Source: Planctomycetaceae bacterium (GTDB lineage: Bacteria; Planctomycetota; Phycisphaerae; SM23-33). Taken from it: a stretch of 23,533 bases of DNA. Within the stretch, counting starts at the first letter, position 1. Each line of letters opens with the position of its first letter. The position numbers and the translations under genes are program-made. Of this stretch, positions 1 through 7,833 are shown piece after piece. Under the pieces are notes generated by a model. It did no database searches. It was given only the letters and a program-made list of their open reading frames with translations, and was not told the origin of the DNA. The stretch is taken from positions 1 through 23,533 of the forward strand of contig JAJFVE010000075.1 in NCBI GenBank assembly GCA_021371965.1, read 5' to 3'.

Positions 1-150
1 GAGGACGCTGAGGAAGGAGAAGGTGGAAAGATCGGATAATGAAATGGTGGAAAGTGAGGCGGCGGAGAGGGCCTATCTATCGCACGCATCCTTCCAGTAT
101 TTCATTATTCCCTTTCCTTCTTCCCTCAGCGTCCTCAGCGACCTCAGCGG
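1..150. repeat. Imperfect inverted-repeat element with 9-bp tandem units, left end cut by the window
   Basis: The first 13 bases, GAGGACGCTGAGG, reappear as their reverse complement at 124-136. A second paired block, GGATAATGAAAT at 34-45, matches ATTTCATTATTCC at 99-111 in inverted orientation with a one-base indel. The two arms therefore enclose about 50 bases of unpaired centre. The right arm consists of three tandem 9-base units (CCTCAGCG followed by T, A or G) at 124-150. No ORF of note lies inside. It sits just past the stop codon of the isomerase gene, so it could act as a transcript-end structure or be a small non-autonomous mobile element. Its left boundary may lie outside the window. 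Confidence 0.6.
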
Positions 151-162
151 CTAGTATCGCTG

Positions 163-933
163 TTACTGCTGGTCGCAGATCGCGTACGCCTTGCGCAGGG
201 CTTCGATCGGGTCGCCTTTGGGGCTGAACTCGTGCCCGACGTAGCCGGTGTAACTCGTCTGGGCGATGGCTTTGCAGATGCCGGCGTAGTTCATTTCCTG
301 CGTGTCGTCAAAATCGCGGCGCCCGGGGTTTCCGGCCGTATGGAAGTGCGCGATCCAGTCGATCGCGTCGCGGATCGTCGCGATCACGTCCCCCTCCATG
401 ATCTGCATGTGGTAAATATCGTACAGCAGCTTCACGCGCGGGCTGTTGACGCGGCGGACGACCTTGAGGCCCCATTCCGTGCGGTCGCACTGGTAGCCGA
501 TGTGGTCGCGCTTGGAGTTGAGCAGCTCCAGGTTGATGTTCACGCCCGCGGCCTCGGCGTACGGCGCCAGTCGCAGCAGCGACTGGGCGGTGATGTCGGC
601 CCCTTCGTCGTCGGTCATGCCCGGGCGGCGGTTGCCGGAAAAGATGATGAACCCGGGAATCTTGAGCTTGGCCGCAAGATCAATGGACCGCCGCGTCTGG
701 TCCTCAAGCTGCGTGTGCAGCGCCGGGTCGTTGAACCCGCCCCCGCACGTCCCGCTGCCGATGAAGCTCGAAACGCACATCCCGCTATCGGCCGCCATGG
801 CGGCGATCTTCTCCAGCCCGTCAATGCCCCAGGTCTCGACGGCCGCATAGCCGATCTTGGCAGCCGCAGGGATCAGGGCCTCCAGCGGCACGCTGGCGAA
901 CATTGGGATGCAGACAGATTGCTTGATTCGCAT
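163..933 (-). CDS. Sugar phosphate isomerase/epimerase, hydroxypyruvate-isomerase-like (Hyi family)
   Basis: A 256-residue AP-endonuclease-2-type TIM barrel of the xylose-isomerase-like superfamily, which isomerises or epimerises small hydroxy-keto acids or sugars using a divalent metal. Visible motifs fit the Hyi group: Glu136 in NLELLNSK, Asp172 and His175 in LYDIYHMQIMEGD, His198 in HFHTAGNPGRRD, and Glu235 in YVGHEFSPKGD. The length is normal for the family. The start at 933 is chosen because MRIKQSVCIP begins the conserved domain and an AAGGA ribosome-binding site lies about 6 bases upstream; an extension to 1029 adds only unconserved residues. There is no signal peptide, so it is cytoplasmic. 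It stands apart from its neighbour by a 383-bp spacer. The exact substrate cannot be read from the sequence; hydroxypyruvate and ketose substrates are both possible. Confidence 0.88.
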   Translation of the reverse strand: MRIKQSVCIPMFASVPLEALIPAAAKIGYAAVETWGIDGLEKIAAMAADSGMCVSSFIGSGTCGGGFNDPALHTQLEDQTRRSIDLAAKLKIPGFIIFSGNRRPGMTDDEGADITAQSLLRLAPYAEAAGVNINLELLNSKRDHIGYQCDRTEWGLKVVRRVNSPRVKLLYDIYHMQIMEGDVIATIRDAIDWIAHFHTAGNPGRRDFDDTQEMNYAGICKAIAQTSYTGYVGHEFSPKGDPIEALRKAYAICDQQ

Positions 934-1190
934 GGTGTTTCCTTCTTTGTGGCATAGGCGCCTCGCCCATGCTCTTGCTTGGCGAATTATGACCGGGCGC
1001 GGCGGGAGCTGCAATACCGCCCAGCTCACAATCGGGCAGCCGTGGGCGGTTGGCCCGCCCAGTTTGACGTGCCAGATGGCGAAGAATTCCGAAAAAAGAA
1101 GAAAAACCGACGACGCTTGCCACGCCGTAGCCTCCGGCGAAGGCGGGAGGACGAGGACGAGGACGAAGAAAGAGACCCTAGGCGCGCTCG
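934..1190. other. Gene-free spacer with a stem-loop and a dispersed 13-mer
   Basis: I see no convincing gene here; the short frames have no homology I recognise. It contains a perfect 7-bp stem with a 5-base loop at 1043-1061 (TGGGCGG / CCGCCCA), which would lie in the leader of the minus-strand isomerase gene. The 13-mer GACGTGCCAGATG at 1066-1078 recurs exactly at 7691-7703, in the leader of another minus-strand gene. Purine-rich short repeats based on GACGAG lie at 1149-1165. No clear -35/-10 pair was identified. Confidence 0.5.
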
Positions 1191-1264
1191 GTTAGCGGCG
1201 GGGCTTGCCCCGCGCGGTTGTTCGGTCAGGGAAGAAACCGCGTCGAGCAGGCTCGACCGCTAAC
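1191..1264. repeat. REP-like palindromic element
   Basis: Outer arms GTTAGCGG (1191-1198) and CCGCTAAC (1257-1264) are perfect inverted repeats. Between them are two further hairpins: GCGGGGC/GCCCCGC at 1198-1213 and CGAGC/GCTCG at 1244-1255. Such nested short palindromes are typical of REP or BIME elements moved by RAYT-type enzymes, although no such gene is in the window. It lies downstream of the stop of the giant gene at 1317, so it could also serve as a transcript-end structure for that gene. Confidence 0.6.
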
Positions 1265-1266
1265 AA

Positions 1267-1302
1267 ATCCATCCGTCCATCCATCCATCCATCCATCCAT
1301 CC
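1267..1302. repeat. Tetranucleotide (ATCC) tandem tract, nine units
   Basis: Nine consecutive 4-base units, ATCC with one GTCC variant in the third position, starting two bases after the REP-like element and ending 14 bases before the stop codon of the 2108-residue gene. Tetranucleotide tracts are prone to slipped-strand length change. This one lies just outside the coding region, so a change in copy number would not shift that reading frame; it could only affect the 3' untranslated region. Confidence 0.85.
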
Positions 1303-1316
1303 ACTCTTCCACCGCC

Positions 1317-4300
1317 TCATGGAAATTCCAGTCGTGTCGCATCGGTTCGCGCCATTCCGGCAGGCGGATTGGCTTCTCGCACGACGGCGCCGTTGGCTTC
1401 GCTGAAGACCAGGACGGCGAACTTCTCCACCGCCCGGCGATTGCTGATGCTCACGGATGCGTAGTCGAACATCCCGCGCAGGTCCGTGTACCCGTCCTTG
1501 TAGAACGCCGGCTCGTTCTGCCCGGCGTGGCGGGCATAGACCTTCACGTAGACTTTCGACATCGCTTTGCCGTCTGGTCCCGTCACGCGCAGGCGGCCGT
1601 AGTTCTCCACCATCTGCACGTTCATCGAATTGGCGTAGTACGCCTGGCTCTTGCGGGCGGACCCGGCGACGATCTCGATCATCACGTTGCTGTTGTGATA
1701 CTCCTTGGGCAGATCAAACACCGTCTCCTCCGCGCCGGCCTTGGGCGTGATGATGGCCGTGCTGCTGGGCTTGACGTAGGCGAACTGCCCCGACGTCTCC
1801 TGCACGAACGGGTTCTTCGAGAACAGCAGCTCGACGTCCATCAGGTAGTAGTGTACCTGCAAGGTCGCGGCGTTCTGGTGCGTCACGGTGATCTTGCGGG
1901 CCTCGACGGTGAAGTCCACGCTCGTCTCGCCGCCGGCCAGGTTCGCCTGCACTTGTTCGCGATTCTTGTCGTCGACGACGGGGGCCTTCTTGCCGGCGAT
2001 CTCGTCGAGCTGCGCCGCGACGGTGTTGAAGAGCTTGCGCCAGCGGTCCACGGGATAGTCGGCGTACTGCTTGGCCACAGCGGCGGCCGTGGGCAGGTCC
2101 TCGGCATAAAACGCCGCGTACGCCTTGAAGTAATCGTACTGCAGCCTCGTGGCCAGGGCGTCGGGCTTGACGCGGCCGAAGAAGGCCAGGCCTTCCTCGA
2201 CGCGGTCCTGCAGCAGCATGTAGTAGGTCACGGCCATCAGGTCGTCATCGTCGAGCGTGCGCTTGCACGCCAGGATCTGCAGCAGCGAGGCGTACTGGCC
2301 GGCCAGGCGATCGTTGGCGATCTGGCGCCGCGGGCCCAGCTTGTGCGCGCGGGCGTTGATCAGCGGGGCGTACTCGAGGTGCTGGTACTGCCCGCGCACG
2401 ACCGGGTCGATCTTGACCAGCGGCGAGTCGAGGTACGGCCCGCACGCGGCAAGGAAGTCGTCGCGGCGCCGGAGGTATTCCGCCGCCGCGGCAGCATCGT
2501 CATGCTTGAGGGCGTACGACCAGAGCACGTCGCTGTAAACGTGGCGGTCCTTGAGCAGGGCGATGACGGTCTGGAAGAACGCCTTGTCGGCCATGCGCCA
2601 GGCGATGCGCTCAAGATTGAGGCGCTCGATACTGTTGTCCTTCATGAACCGCAGCACGTCGGCGGCGGAGGCGTCCTGCGAGATGTACTCCCACGAGGTC
2701 GTGTCGATCCTGGTGAGTTTGGCCACGGCCTTGAGCGTGGCGTCGCTCACGCCGCCGACGGCCAGACCGTTTCGCGAGACGCGCACGCCGTAGTGGTTGA
2801 ACGCACCCGGCAGCGGGAAGTAGAAGAAATACTCCTGGGTTTTGGTCGTGTAGGGCGGCAGGTCCAGGCTGACGCTGCGGGTGTAGAGCCCGTCCTGCAC
2901 GGGCATGGCCCCGCGCGGGACCTGCAGCAGCAGCTCGAGCTTGCGCGGCGAGGACGTCGGGTTGGTGACGATCACCTGGCAGCCGTACGCCGCGCCGACG
3001 AGAAACTCCTCGGTCACGAATTTGTCCAGCCGCTCGGGGCCTTCATAGCGGTAGCGGTCGGAGGGGCTGAAGTAATTCTGGCTGACCAGGATCGGCAGCT
3101 TGGCCGGGTCGTCCTTGGCCGGTTGAATCTCCTGCACCAGAACGATCGTCGGCCCGCCGGCTTTGAGCGTCACGGCAGGGGGTTCGGTCTTGATGTCGTG
3201 CTTGGGCGCCGTGAAGGGCAGGTCCAGCACGGCCAGGGCGAACATGATCTCGGTGAAGCTGCCGTTGGCCTGGGCAAAGTGGGCCGAGAGGAACGGCCCC
3301 TTTGCAATCTTGCTGCGCACGCCCGCCGGAGCGTAGTCGGCGTAGTCGTTCCAGAACGCGTTGACGCCCACGAGCTTGTCGTTCTGGGCCGCGATGGGCA
3401 GGCGGTAGTAATTGTTCTCAGCCAGTTCCTGCGTCTGATCTACTTGGCGATAGAGCTGGCGCATGCGCCCGCGGCGATCTACATCTGTGCCCAAGGCCTG
3501 AAGCAGGTGCTTATCCTCCTTAAGTGATTCCTTCAGGCTAGCAAGCGTTTCGCCACCGCGAACAATTCCATCGGGCGTTTCTGGCGGTGCCGGCGGCGCC
3601 TCGGCCGCCACCGCACTTTCTCCACCGGCCTGGGCTGTCTCCAATTCCTTGCGCGCCTGTTCCAGCGGCTTGGCTTCTACAGGTCGGCTGCCTGGCTTAG
3701 GTGCCTCCAGCGCGCTGCCGGCCAGGGCAACGCGGAACAGTTCGTTGAAATAGTCCTGATTGGGCGGGATCAGGTTGAACGTGTCGCTGATATGTCGGGA
3801 TACGTTGGATCCTTCGCGCGGAAGTCGCTGGCCGAGCAGGATTCGCTCGACGGCGTTGAGCCGCCCGAACGCCCACGGTTGGGCGTAGGCTGAGAGATCC
3901 TCGCCGATCATCCAGCGGTCCATGAAGGTCTTGTCCTTCTTGTTCCGGAGGTACGGCAGGATGACCTTGCGGAAGAAGTCCGGGTCCTTCTTGTAGAGGA
4001 AGAAGTTCAGCTCGTGGCAGGCGTACTGGGAATATTTCTCGCGTTTCTCGGCGTCCTTCATCGCCGGCCAGTTCAGGATGAACGCGAACTCGGCCAGCTT
4101 GGCCGCGGCGTCGCCCTTGGCCAACGTGACGTAGAGCCCGTACGCGCGGGCGAGGCTGTCGTAGGTTTCCCACTTCGACGACGCCGCGTCGCGCAGCGTC
4201 AGGCTCTGGCCGCTCTGGAGCGTCTCGATGTGCTTCTGCTGGGCGAAGTGCTTCTCGGCCAGCGCACCCTTGTCCAGGCGCAGGTCGAGCATGGGCATGG

Positions 4301-7300
4301 CGGCCTCGTCCAGCGAGAACTCGCGCATGGCCGACTCCGAGGCATTGACTGCCAGGATCCGCACCTGGTGATGCAGCCCCAGGTCCTTGCGGGCGACGGT
4401 GACGACGCCATCGGCATCAGGCTTGAGGCCGATCAGCACCGCCGCCTGCTGGCTGAGGAAGTCCAGATTGCTGCCGGCTGGCATTAGCTCCATGGCTTCA
4501 CCAAATCGCGAATGCACCCTCCCGCCAAAGCTTCCGACGGAGGCGCCGCGGATAAGCTGGTCTGCCCGCAACGCTGACAGCGCTGATACGTCTGTCTTGT
4601 CCGCTGCCCACGGATTGAGCAGCAGGCCGGGACGCTCGAGCATGTTGCCGGGGTACTTCTTTGCGTACTTGCGGTCGAGAATGTAGCGGTACTCGTCGCC
4701 GATGTTGCGACCGGCCGCGTAGCTGCTCTCCAGCGGCGAGCTGGGTTCGATCGCCGGTTCGCGTGAATCCAGCGGGCTGCCCAGGAACGCCATGAGGTCG
4801 TAGCGGGGCATGTACCGCGTAGCCGTCACGTACACGCGCGTCGCAACGCCGGCGCCGGAGAGTTTGATCTTCACTTCATCCTTGCCTGCCGTTACGGAGG
4901 CGATCTGCAGCGGCGCGGGGTTGGACGCCTCGATCTTGCGGCTGGGCGTCAGGTAGTAGCCTTCCGCCGCCGCGCCGGCCGTCACGTGAATGTTGACAAC
5001 GCTCTGGTCCTCAACGCGGAGTGTATAGAACCCCGGCGGCAGGGGGGCAATGACAAGATAGCCGTCCTCGATCTTCATGGCGTCGAAGTGGTCGGCCGCG
5101 AACGTGTCCTGGCGCACCTCCAGCAGCGAGAAGTCCGGCTGCTGCGGCTTGGCGGCCTTGCCCATGTATGGGACGCGGATCGGTTTTCCGGCGCGTGCAG
5201 TGACGGTGCGGATCGGCGAGTACAGGTCGCCGCGGAGATCCCAGATTCCCGTGGTTCCGCTGCCACTGTCGCCACTGACCCGCGCGCTGACTGTTCTGAT
5301 ATCGGGCAGCGGACCCAGGACGATGCGGCCGACGTCGTCGCTGCGCAGCATGACTTGCACGTTCTGGGTGAAGTCTTTGTGCCACAGCGCCACCTCGACG
5401 CTGCGCGACGCCAGTGGTTCACCGGTCTTGCCGCGGACTTCCAGCACGTAGCGCCTGCCCGCGTGCATGAGGTGTACGTCTGCGGTGCGCAGCGTCTTGT
5501 CGATCTCGTTGAGGGGGAAACCCTCGCTGTCTGACAGGTCTTCCTTCTTGTTCCTGCTGAGATTCTGTACCTTGCCCTTGAGGGTGAAATTGATATAGCA
5601 GAGGTTCTCGGGCACCTGGAACTCGGCGGTGGATTCCTGATCTTCGGTGAGTTTGAAGTCCTTGATCTCGCGCGTGGTCTTGGTGCCTTCGCGGTCGGTG
5701 GCCACGATCGTCAGCGAGGGTTCCTCCACCAGCGAGATCGCCGCGCGCTGCCCGGCAACCAGCAGCGCCGACCGCACGATGACGGCAGCCTTGCGCCCGG
5801 CCAGCAGGCTCTCGCGGTCGACGTAGAATCGTGCCGCCAGTGAGTAGTCTTCCTGCACGTGCTTGAACCTGGCCAGGCAGGCCAGCTCGCCGCGGGTGAT
5901 GACGATGGATTGGTCGGTGCCGCTGGTGCTGAACGGGATGGTGATGGTCCCGTCCTTGTCGGCCGCGTACAGGTGCCCGCTCATCCAGATCGCGGCGTCG
6001 GGGACCTTGCGGTTGTTCTCGTCGAGAATCGTGAAGACGTGCCCGGCCGCGCCGCGGCGCTCGATGTGTCGCAGCAAACCTTTCTGGATCAAGGCGCGGC
6101 TGCTGATGCCGTTGCCGATGAACTCGACGACGTACACGCCGGGTTTGCTGAGCGTCTTGAGCTCGAACGTTCGCGCCACGCGCCGCAGCGGCGGGCTGTC
6201 GTAGGCGAGCGTCTGCTCCTCGTTGGCGGTCAGGCCTTCCAGGTCGATATCGAGGCCGACGCCCTGTCCTTTCTCACGATACCAGTTGCCCGCGTTGATC
6301 TGGTAGACCTTCACGATCAGGTTGGTCACGTTCTTGACATTCACGGTCAGCTTCACCGCCTCGTCGGCGGCGAAGAGCGTCTTATTGGACGGGTCGAAGT
6401 CGATGTCGATGCGGTCTTTCAACGCCTGGTGGAACTGCGGGCTGGCCAGGCCGTACAACGCCTGCAGGTCGCCGATGCCGCCGGTGGCCTTGGCCTCGAC
6501 GAAGGCCTCTTTAATGAACGTGTCGTTGACGAAGGGCAGGTACTCGTTGAAGTCTTTCGCGTCGGCCAGGAAGTGCATGAGGACATCGCGCACCAGCGGC
6601 GTGTCGTCGCCGATGGGCCCGCAGCCGGTGTGGGCGGAGAAGTTATCGCCCAGGCGGGCGGGGTTGTCGCGCCGCGCGGGGTCCTCCAGATACTCCGCCC
6701 GCATGTACGGGCAGGCACGCGGCAGCTTGAGGTACTCCATGAAGAGGTCTTTGTCATAGCGGCCGCTCTTGCGGTCCAGCACCAGGCGGTTGTACAGCAC
6801 GTTGGCCTTGAGCGAATTGTGTACCGGCCCCAGCCGCTGGACAAACGACCACACGCGCTCGAGGTGGGCCTTCTGCTGGGCGAGGTCGTGCGGCAGGTCG
6901 GTGTCCGCACCGGGCCGCAGCTTGGACAGGTACGCGTGGACGAAGGCGTGCTGGTTGAGCAGATAGCCTTTGGCCAGCAGCAGTTCGTCGAGCTGCGCCT
7001 GCGTGAGCATTGCGTGGACCGGCAGGGCGCCGAAGGAATGCCCCTGCGGCTCGTCGAGGTCCGACGCGATGAGCTTGACCAAGCCGGGGTAGTCCGGGCG
7101 GTCCAGCCGGCCCAGCAGATGGCGGCGCTGCTGCCACGACAGGTCCCTCTGCGCCAGCCAGCCCAGCGCGCTAAGGGCGAAGCCGTCCGTCGAGCGCGGA
7201 TTCCTCGCCAGCTCGCGCGCCGTCAGCGTCTGGCGGCTGATGAGATTGGCATCCAGCGTTGTGGGCAGGTCCGCGCGCGGGCCGGCGATCGTGCGGGCGT

Positions 7301-7643
7301 GGTCGAACCGCAGGGCCAGACGGTTGACGAGGAAGTCCAGCGTCTTCTGTGGCGAGGTGGCGTAGCGCAGCAGCGCCTGGCGGTTCTCGATCTGAAGATA
7401 CAGCGGCGTCTTGCCATGGGCGGCCGCCCACGGGGCAAGAGCCCCGTCCACCTCGTCGAGCTTGCCGGTGTTCTGCCACTGCAGGCAGCGGTAGTAGTAA
7501 TATTGGTCGGTCCCGCTGACGAGCTGCGCGATGGCGGCCTCGCGGTCCGTCGAGAGGGCGAACTTTTCCGCGAAGTCGATATCGCCGCCCCAGGCCCAGC
7601 CGCAGCATCCCAGCACGACGACAAGAAGAGCAAAACGCTTCAT
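1317..7643 (-). CDS. Giant secreted multidomain protein, alpha-2-macroglobulin-like without thioester
   Basis: A 2108-residue protein, one of the longest genes expected in such a genome. The N-terminus, MKRFALLVVVLGCCGWAWG, is a Sec signal peptide; VLGC also makes a possible lipobox, so it may be a lipoprotein. Residues about 25-400 look helical and repeat-like. About 415-900 form successive beta-sandwich (MG/Ig-like) segments, for example VKLTVNVKNVTNLIVKVYQI and YVLEVRGKTGEPLASRSVEV. About 1150-1480 are largely helical, broken by a Pro/Ala/Glu-rich linker near 1320-1365. A beta-sandwich follows near 1540-1620, a second helical-repeat zone near 1640-1890, and a C-terminal beta domain containing YVKVYAR and FYKDGYTDLRG. 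The order recalls bacterial alpha-2-macroglobulins, but I see no CxEQ thioester, so protease trapping is unproven. The start has AAAGGA 7 bases upstream. The family assignment is an inference from pattern only; a large planctomycete-type hypothetical family is equally fair. Confidence 0.85.
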   Translation of the reverse strand: MKRFALLVVVLGCCGWAWGGDIDFAEKFALSTDREAAIAQLVSGTDQYYYYRCLQWQNTGKLDEVDGALAPWAAAHGKTPLYLQIENRQALLRYATSPQKTLDFLVNRLALRFDHARTIAGPRADLPTTLDANLISRQTLTARELARNPRSTDGFALSALGWLAQRDLSWQQRRHLLGRLDRPDYPGLVKLIASDLDEPQGHSFGALPVHAMLTQAQLDELLLAKGYLLNQHAFVHAYLSKLRPGADTDLPHDLAQQKAHLERVWSFVQRLGPVHNSLKANVLYNRLVLDRKSGRYDKDLFMEYLKLPRACPYMRAEYLEDPARRDNPARLGDNFSAHTGCGPIGDDTPLVRDVLMHFLADAKDFNEYLPFVNDTFIKEAFVEAKATGGIGDLQALYGLASPQFHQALKDRIDIDFDPSNKTLFAADEAVKLTVNVKNVTNLIVKVYQINAGNWYREKGQGVGLDIDLEGLTANEEQTLAYDSPPLRRVARTFELKTLSKPGVYVVEFIGNGISSRALIQKGLLRHIERRGAAGHVFTILDENNRKVPDAAIWMSGHLYAADKDGTITIPFSTSGTDQSIVITRGELACLARFKHVQEDYSLAARFYVDRESLLAGRKAAVIVRSALLVAGQRAAISLVEEPSLTIVATDREGTKTTREIKDFKLTEDQESTAEFQVPENLCYINFTLKGKVQNLSRNKKEDLSDSEGFPLNEIDKTLRTADVHLMHAGRRYVLEVRGKTGEPLASRSVEVALWHKDFTQNVQVMLRSDDVGRIVLGPLPDIRTVSARVSGDSGSGTTGIWDLRGDLYSPIRTVTARAGKPIRVPYMGKAAKPQQPDFSLLEVRQDTFAADHFDAMKIEDGYLVIAPLPPGFYTLRVEDQSVVNIHVTAGAAAEGYYLTPSRKIEASNPAPLQIASVTAGKDEVKIKLSGAGVATRVYVTATRYMPRYDLMAFLGSPLDSREPAIEPSSPLESSYAAGRNIGDEYRYILDRKYAKKYPGNMLERPGLLLNPWAADKTDVSALSALRADQLIRGASVGSFGGRVHSRFGEAMELMPAGSNLDFLSQQAAVLIGLKPDADGVVTVARKDLGLHHQVRILAVNASESAMREFSLDEAAMPMLDLRLDKGALAEKHFAQQKHIETLQSGQSLTLRDAASSKWETYDSLARAYGLYVTLAKGDAAAKLAEFAFILNWPAMKDAEKREKYSQYACHELNFFLYKKDPDFFRKVILPYLRNKKDKTFMDRWMIGEDLSAYAQPWAFGRLNAVERILLGQRLPREGSNVSRHISDTFNLIPPNQDYFNELFRVALAGSALEAPKPGSRPVEAKPLEQARKELETAQAGGESAVAAEAPPAPPETPDGIVRGGETLASLKESLKEDKHLLQALGTDVDRRGRMRQLYRQVDQTQELAENNYYRLPIAAQNDKLVGVNAFWNDYADYAPAGVRSKIAKGPFLSAHFAQANGSFTEIMFALAVLDLPFTAPKHDIKTEPPAVTLKAGGPTIVLVQEIQPAKDDPAKLPILVSQNYFSPSDRYRYEGPERLDKFVTEEFLVGAAYGCQVIVTNPTSSPRKLELLLQVPRGAMPVQDGLYTRSVSLDLPPYTTKTQEYFFYFPLPGAFNHYGVRVSRNGLAVGGVSDATLKAVAKLTRIDTTSWEYISQDASAADVLRFMKDNSIERLNLERIAWRMADKAFFQTVIALLKDRHVYSDVLWSYALKHDDAAAAAEYLRRRDDFLAACGPYLDSPLVKIDPVVRGQYQHLEYAPLINARAHKLGPRRQIANDRLAGQYASLLQILACKRTLDDDDLMAVTYYMLLQDRVEEGLAFFGRVKPDALATRLQYDYFKAYAAFYAEDLPTAAAVAKQYADYPVDRWRKLFNTVAAQLDEIAGKKAPVVDDKNREQVQANLAGGETSVDFTVEARKITVTHQNAATLQVHYYLMDVELLFSKNPFVQETSGQFAYVKPSSTAIITPKAGAEETVFDLPKEYHNSNVMIEIVAGSARKSQAYYANSMNVQMVENYGRLRVTGPDGKAMSKVYVKVYARHAGQNEPAFYKDGYTDLRGMFDYASVSISNRRAVEKFAVLVFSEANGAVVREANPPAGMARTDATRLEFP

Positions 7644-7677
7644 GTGAGTGTCCTTTCCCGTTGACGCTAGACTTTAA

Positions 7678-7703
7678 CCGCTGAGGGTTGGACGTGCCAG
7701 ATG
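7678..7703. repeat. Dispersed short repeats in the leader of the giant gene
   Basis: Positions 7678-7686 are the reverse complement of CCTCAGCGG, the last 9-base unit of the element at 1-150. Positions 7691-7703 repeat exactly the 13-mer GACGTGCCAGATG found at 1066-1078. Both copies of the 13-mer lie upstream of minus-strand genes, at 48 and 133 bases from the start codons. Read on the minus strand it contains TGGCACG, like a sigma-54 -24 box, but no TTGC-like -12 box follows at the right distance. Confidence 0.45.
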
Positions 7704-7745
7704 TAGGAAGGTTCCACAGGAGCGAAGGTAAGAGGGGATAGGGTG

Positions 7746-7829
7746 GAGGTTAGAGGTGAGAGGTGAGGGTGATAGCGTTCCAACCTCTGAACTCTAACCT
7801 CTAACCTCTAACCTCTAACCTCTGACCTC
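7746..7829. repeat. Heptanucleotide repeat in inverted arrangement (AACCTCT type)
   Basis: Three heptamers of the form GAGGTKA at 7746-7766 face seven heptamers of the form TAACCTC at 7781-7829, separated by a 14-base loop. The two blocks are complementary, so a long imperfect hairpin with slipped pairings can form. It begins four bases after the stop codon of the DUF5703 gene and ends about 100 bases before the giant gene. Tandem heptamers of this kind resemble the STRR sequences known in filamentous cyanobacteria, though this sequence is different. Confidence 0.8.
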
Positions 7830-7833
7830 GGCA

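Noticed and set aside
1066..1078. Possible sigma-54 promoter (TGGCACG on the minus strand)
   Set aside because: No TTGC-like -12 element follows at the needed distance at either copy of the motif.
1218..3527. 769-residue plus-strand open frame antisense to the giant gene
   Set aside because: Its residues mirror the minus-strand gene codon by codon, with many Val, Arg, Gly and His, and no recognisable domain. Long antisense frames are expected when third codon positions are mostly G or C.
5859..7664. 601-residue plus-strand open frame antisense to the giant gene's 5' half
   Set aside because: Same high-GC shadow effect; the minus strand has a signal peptide, a ribosome-binding site and domain-like composition.
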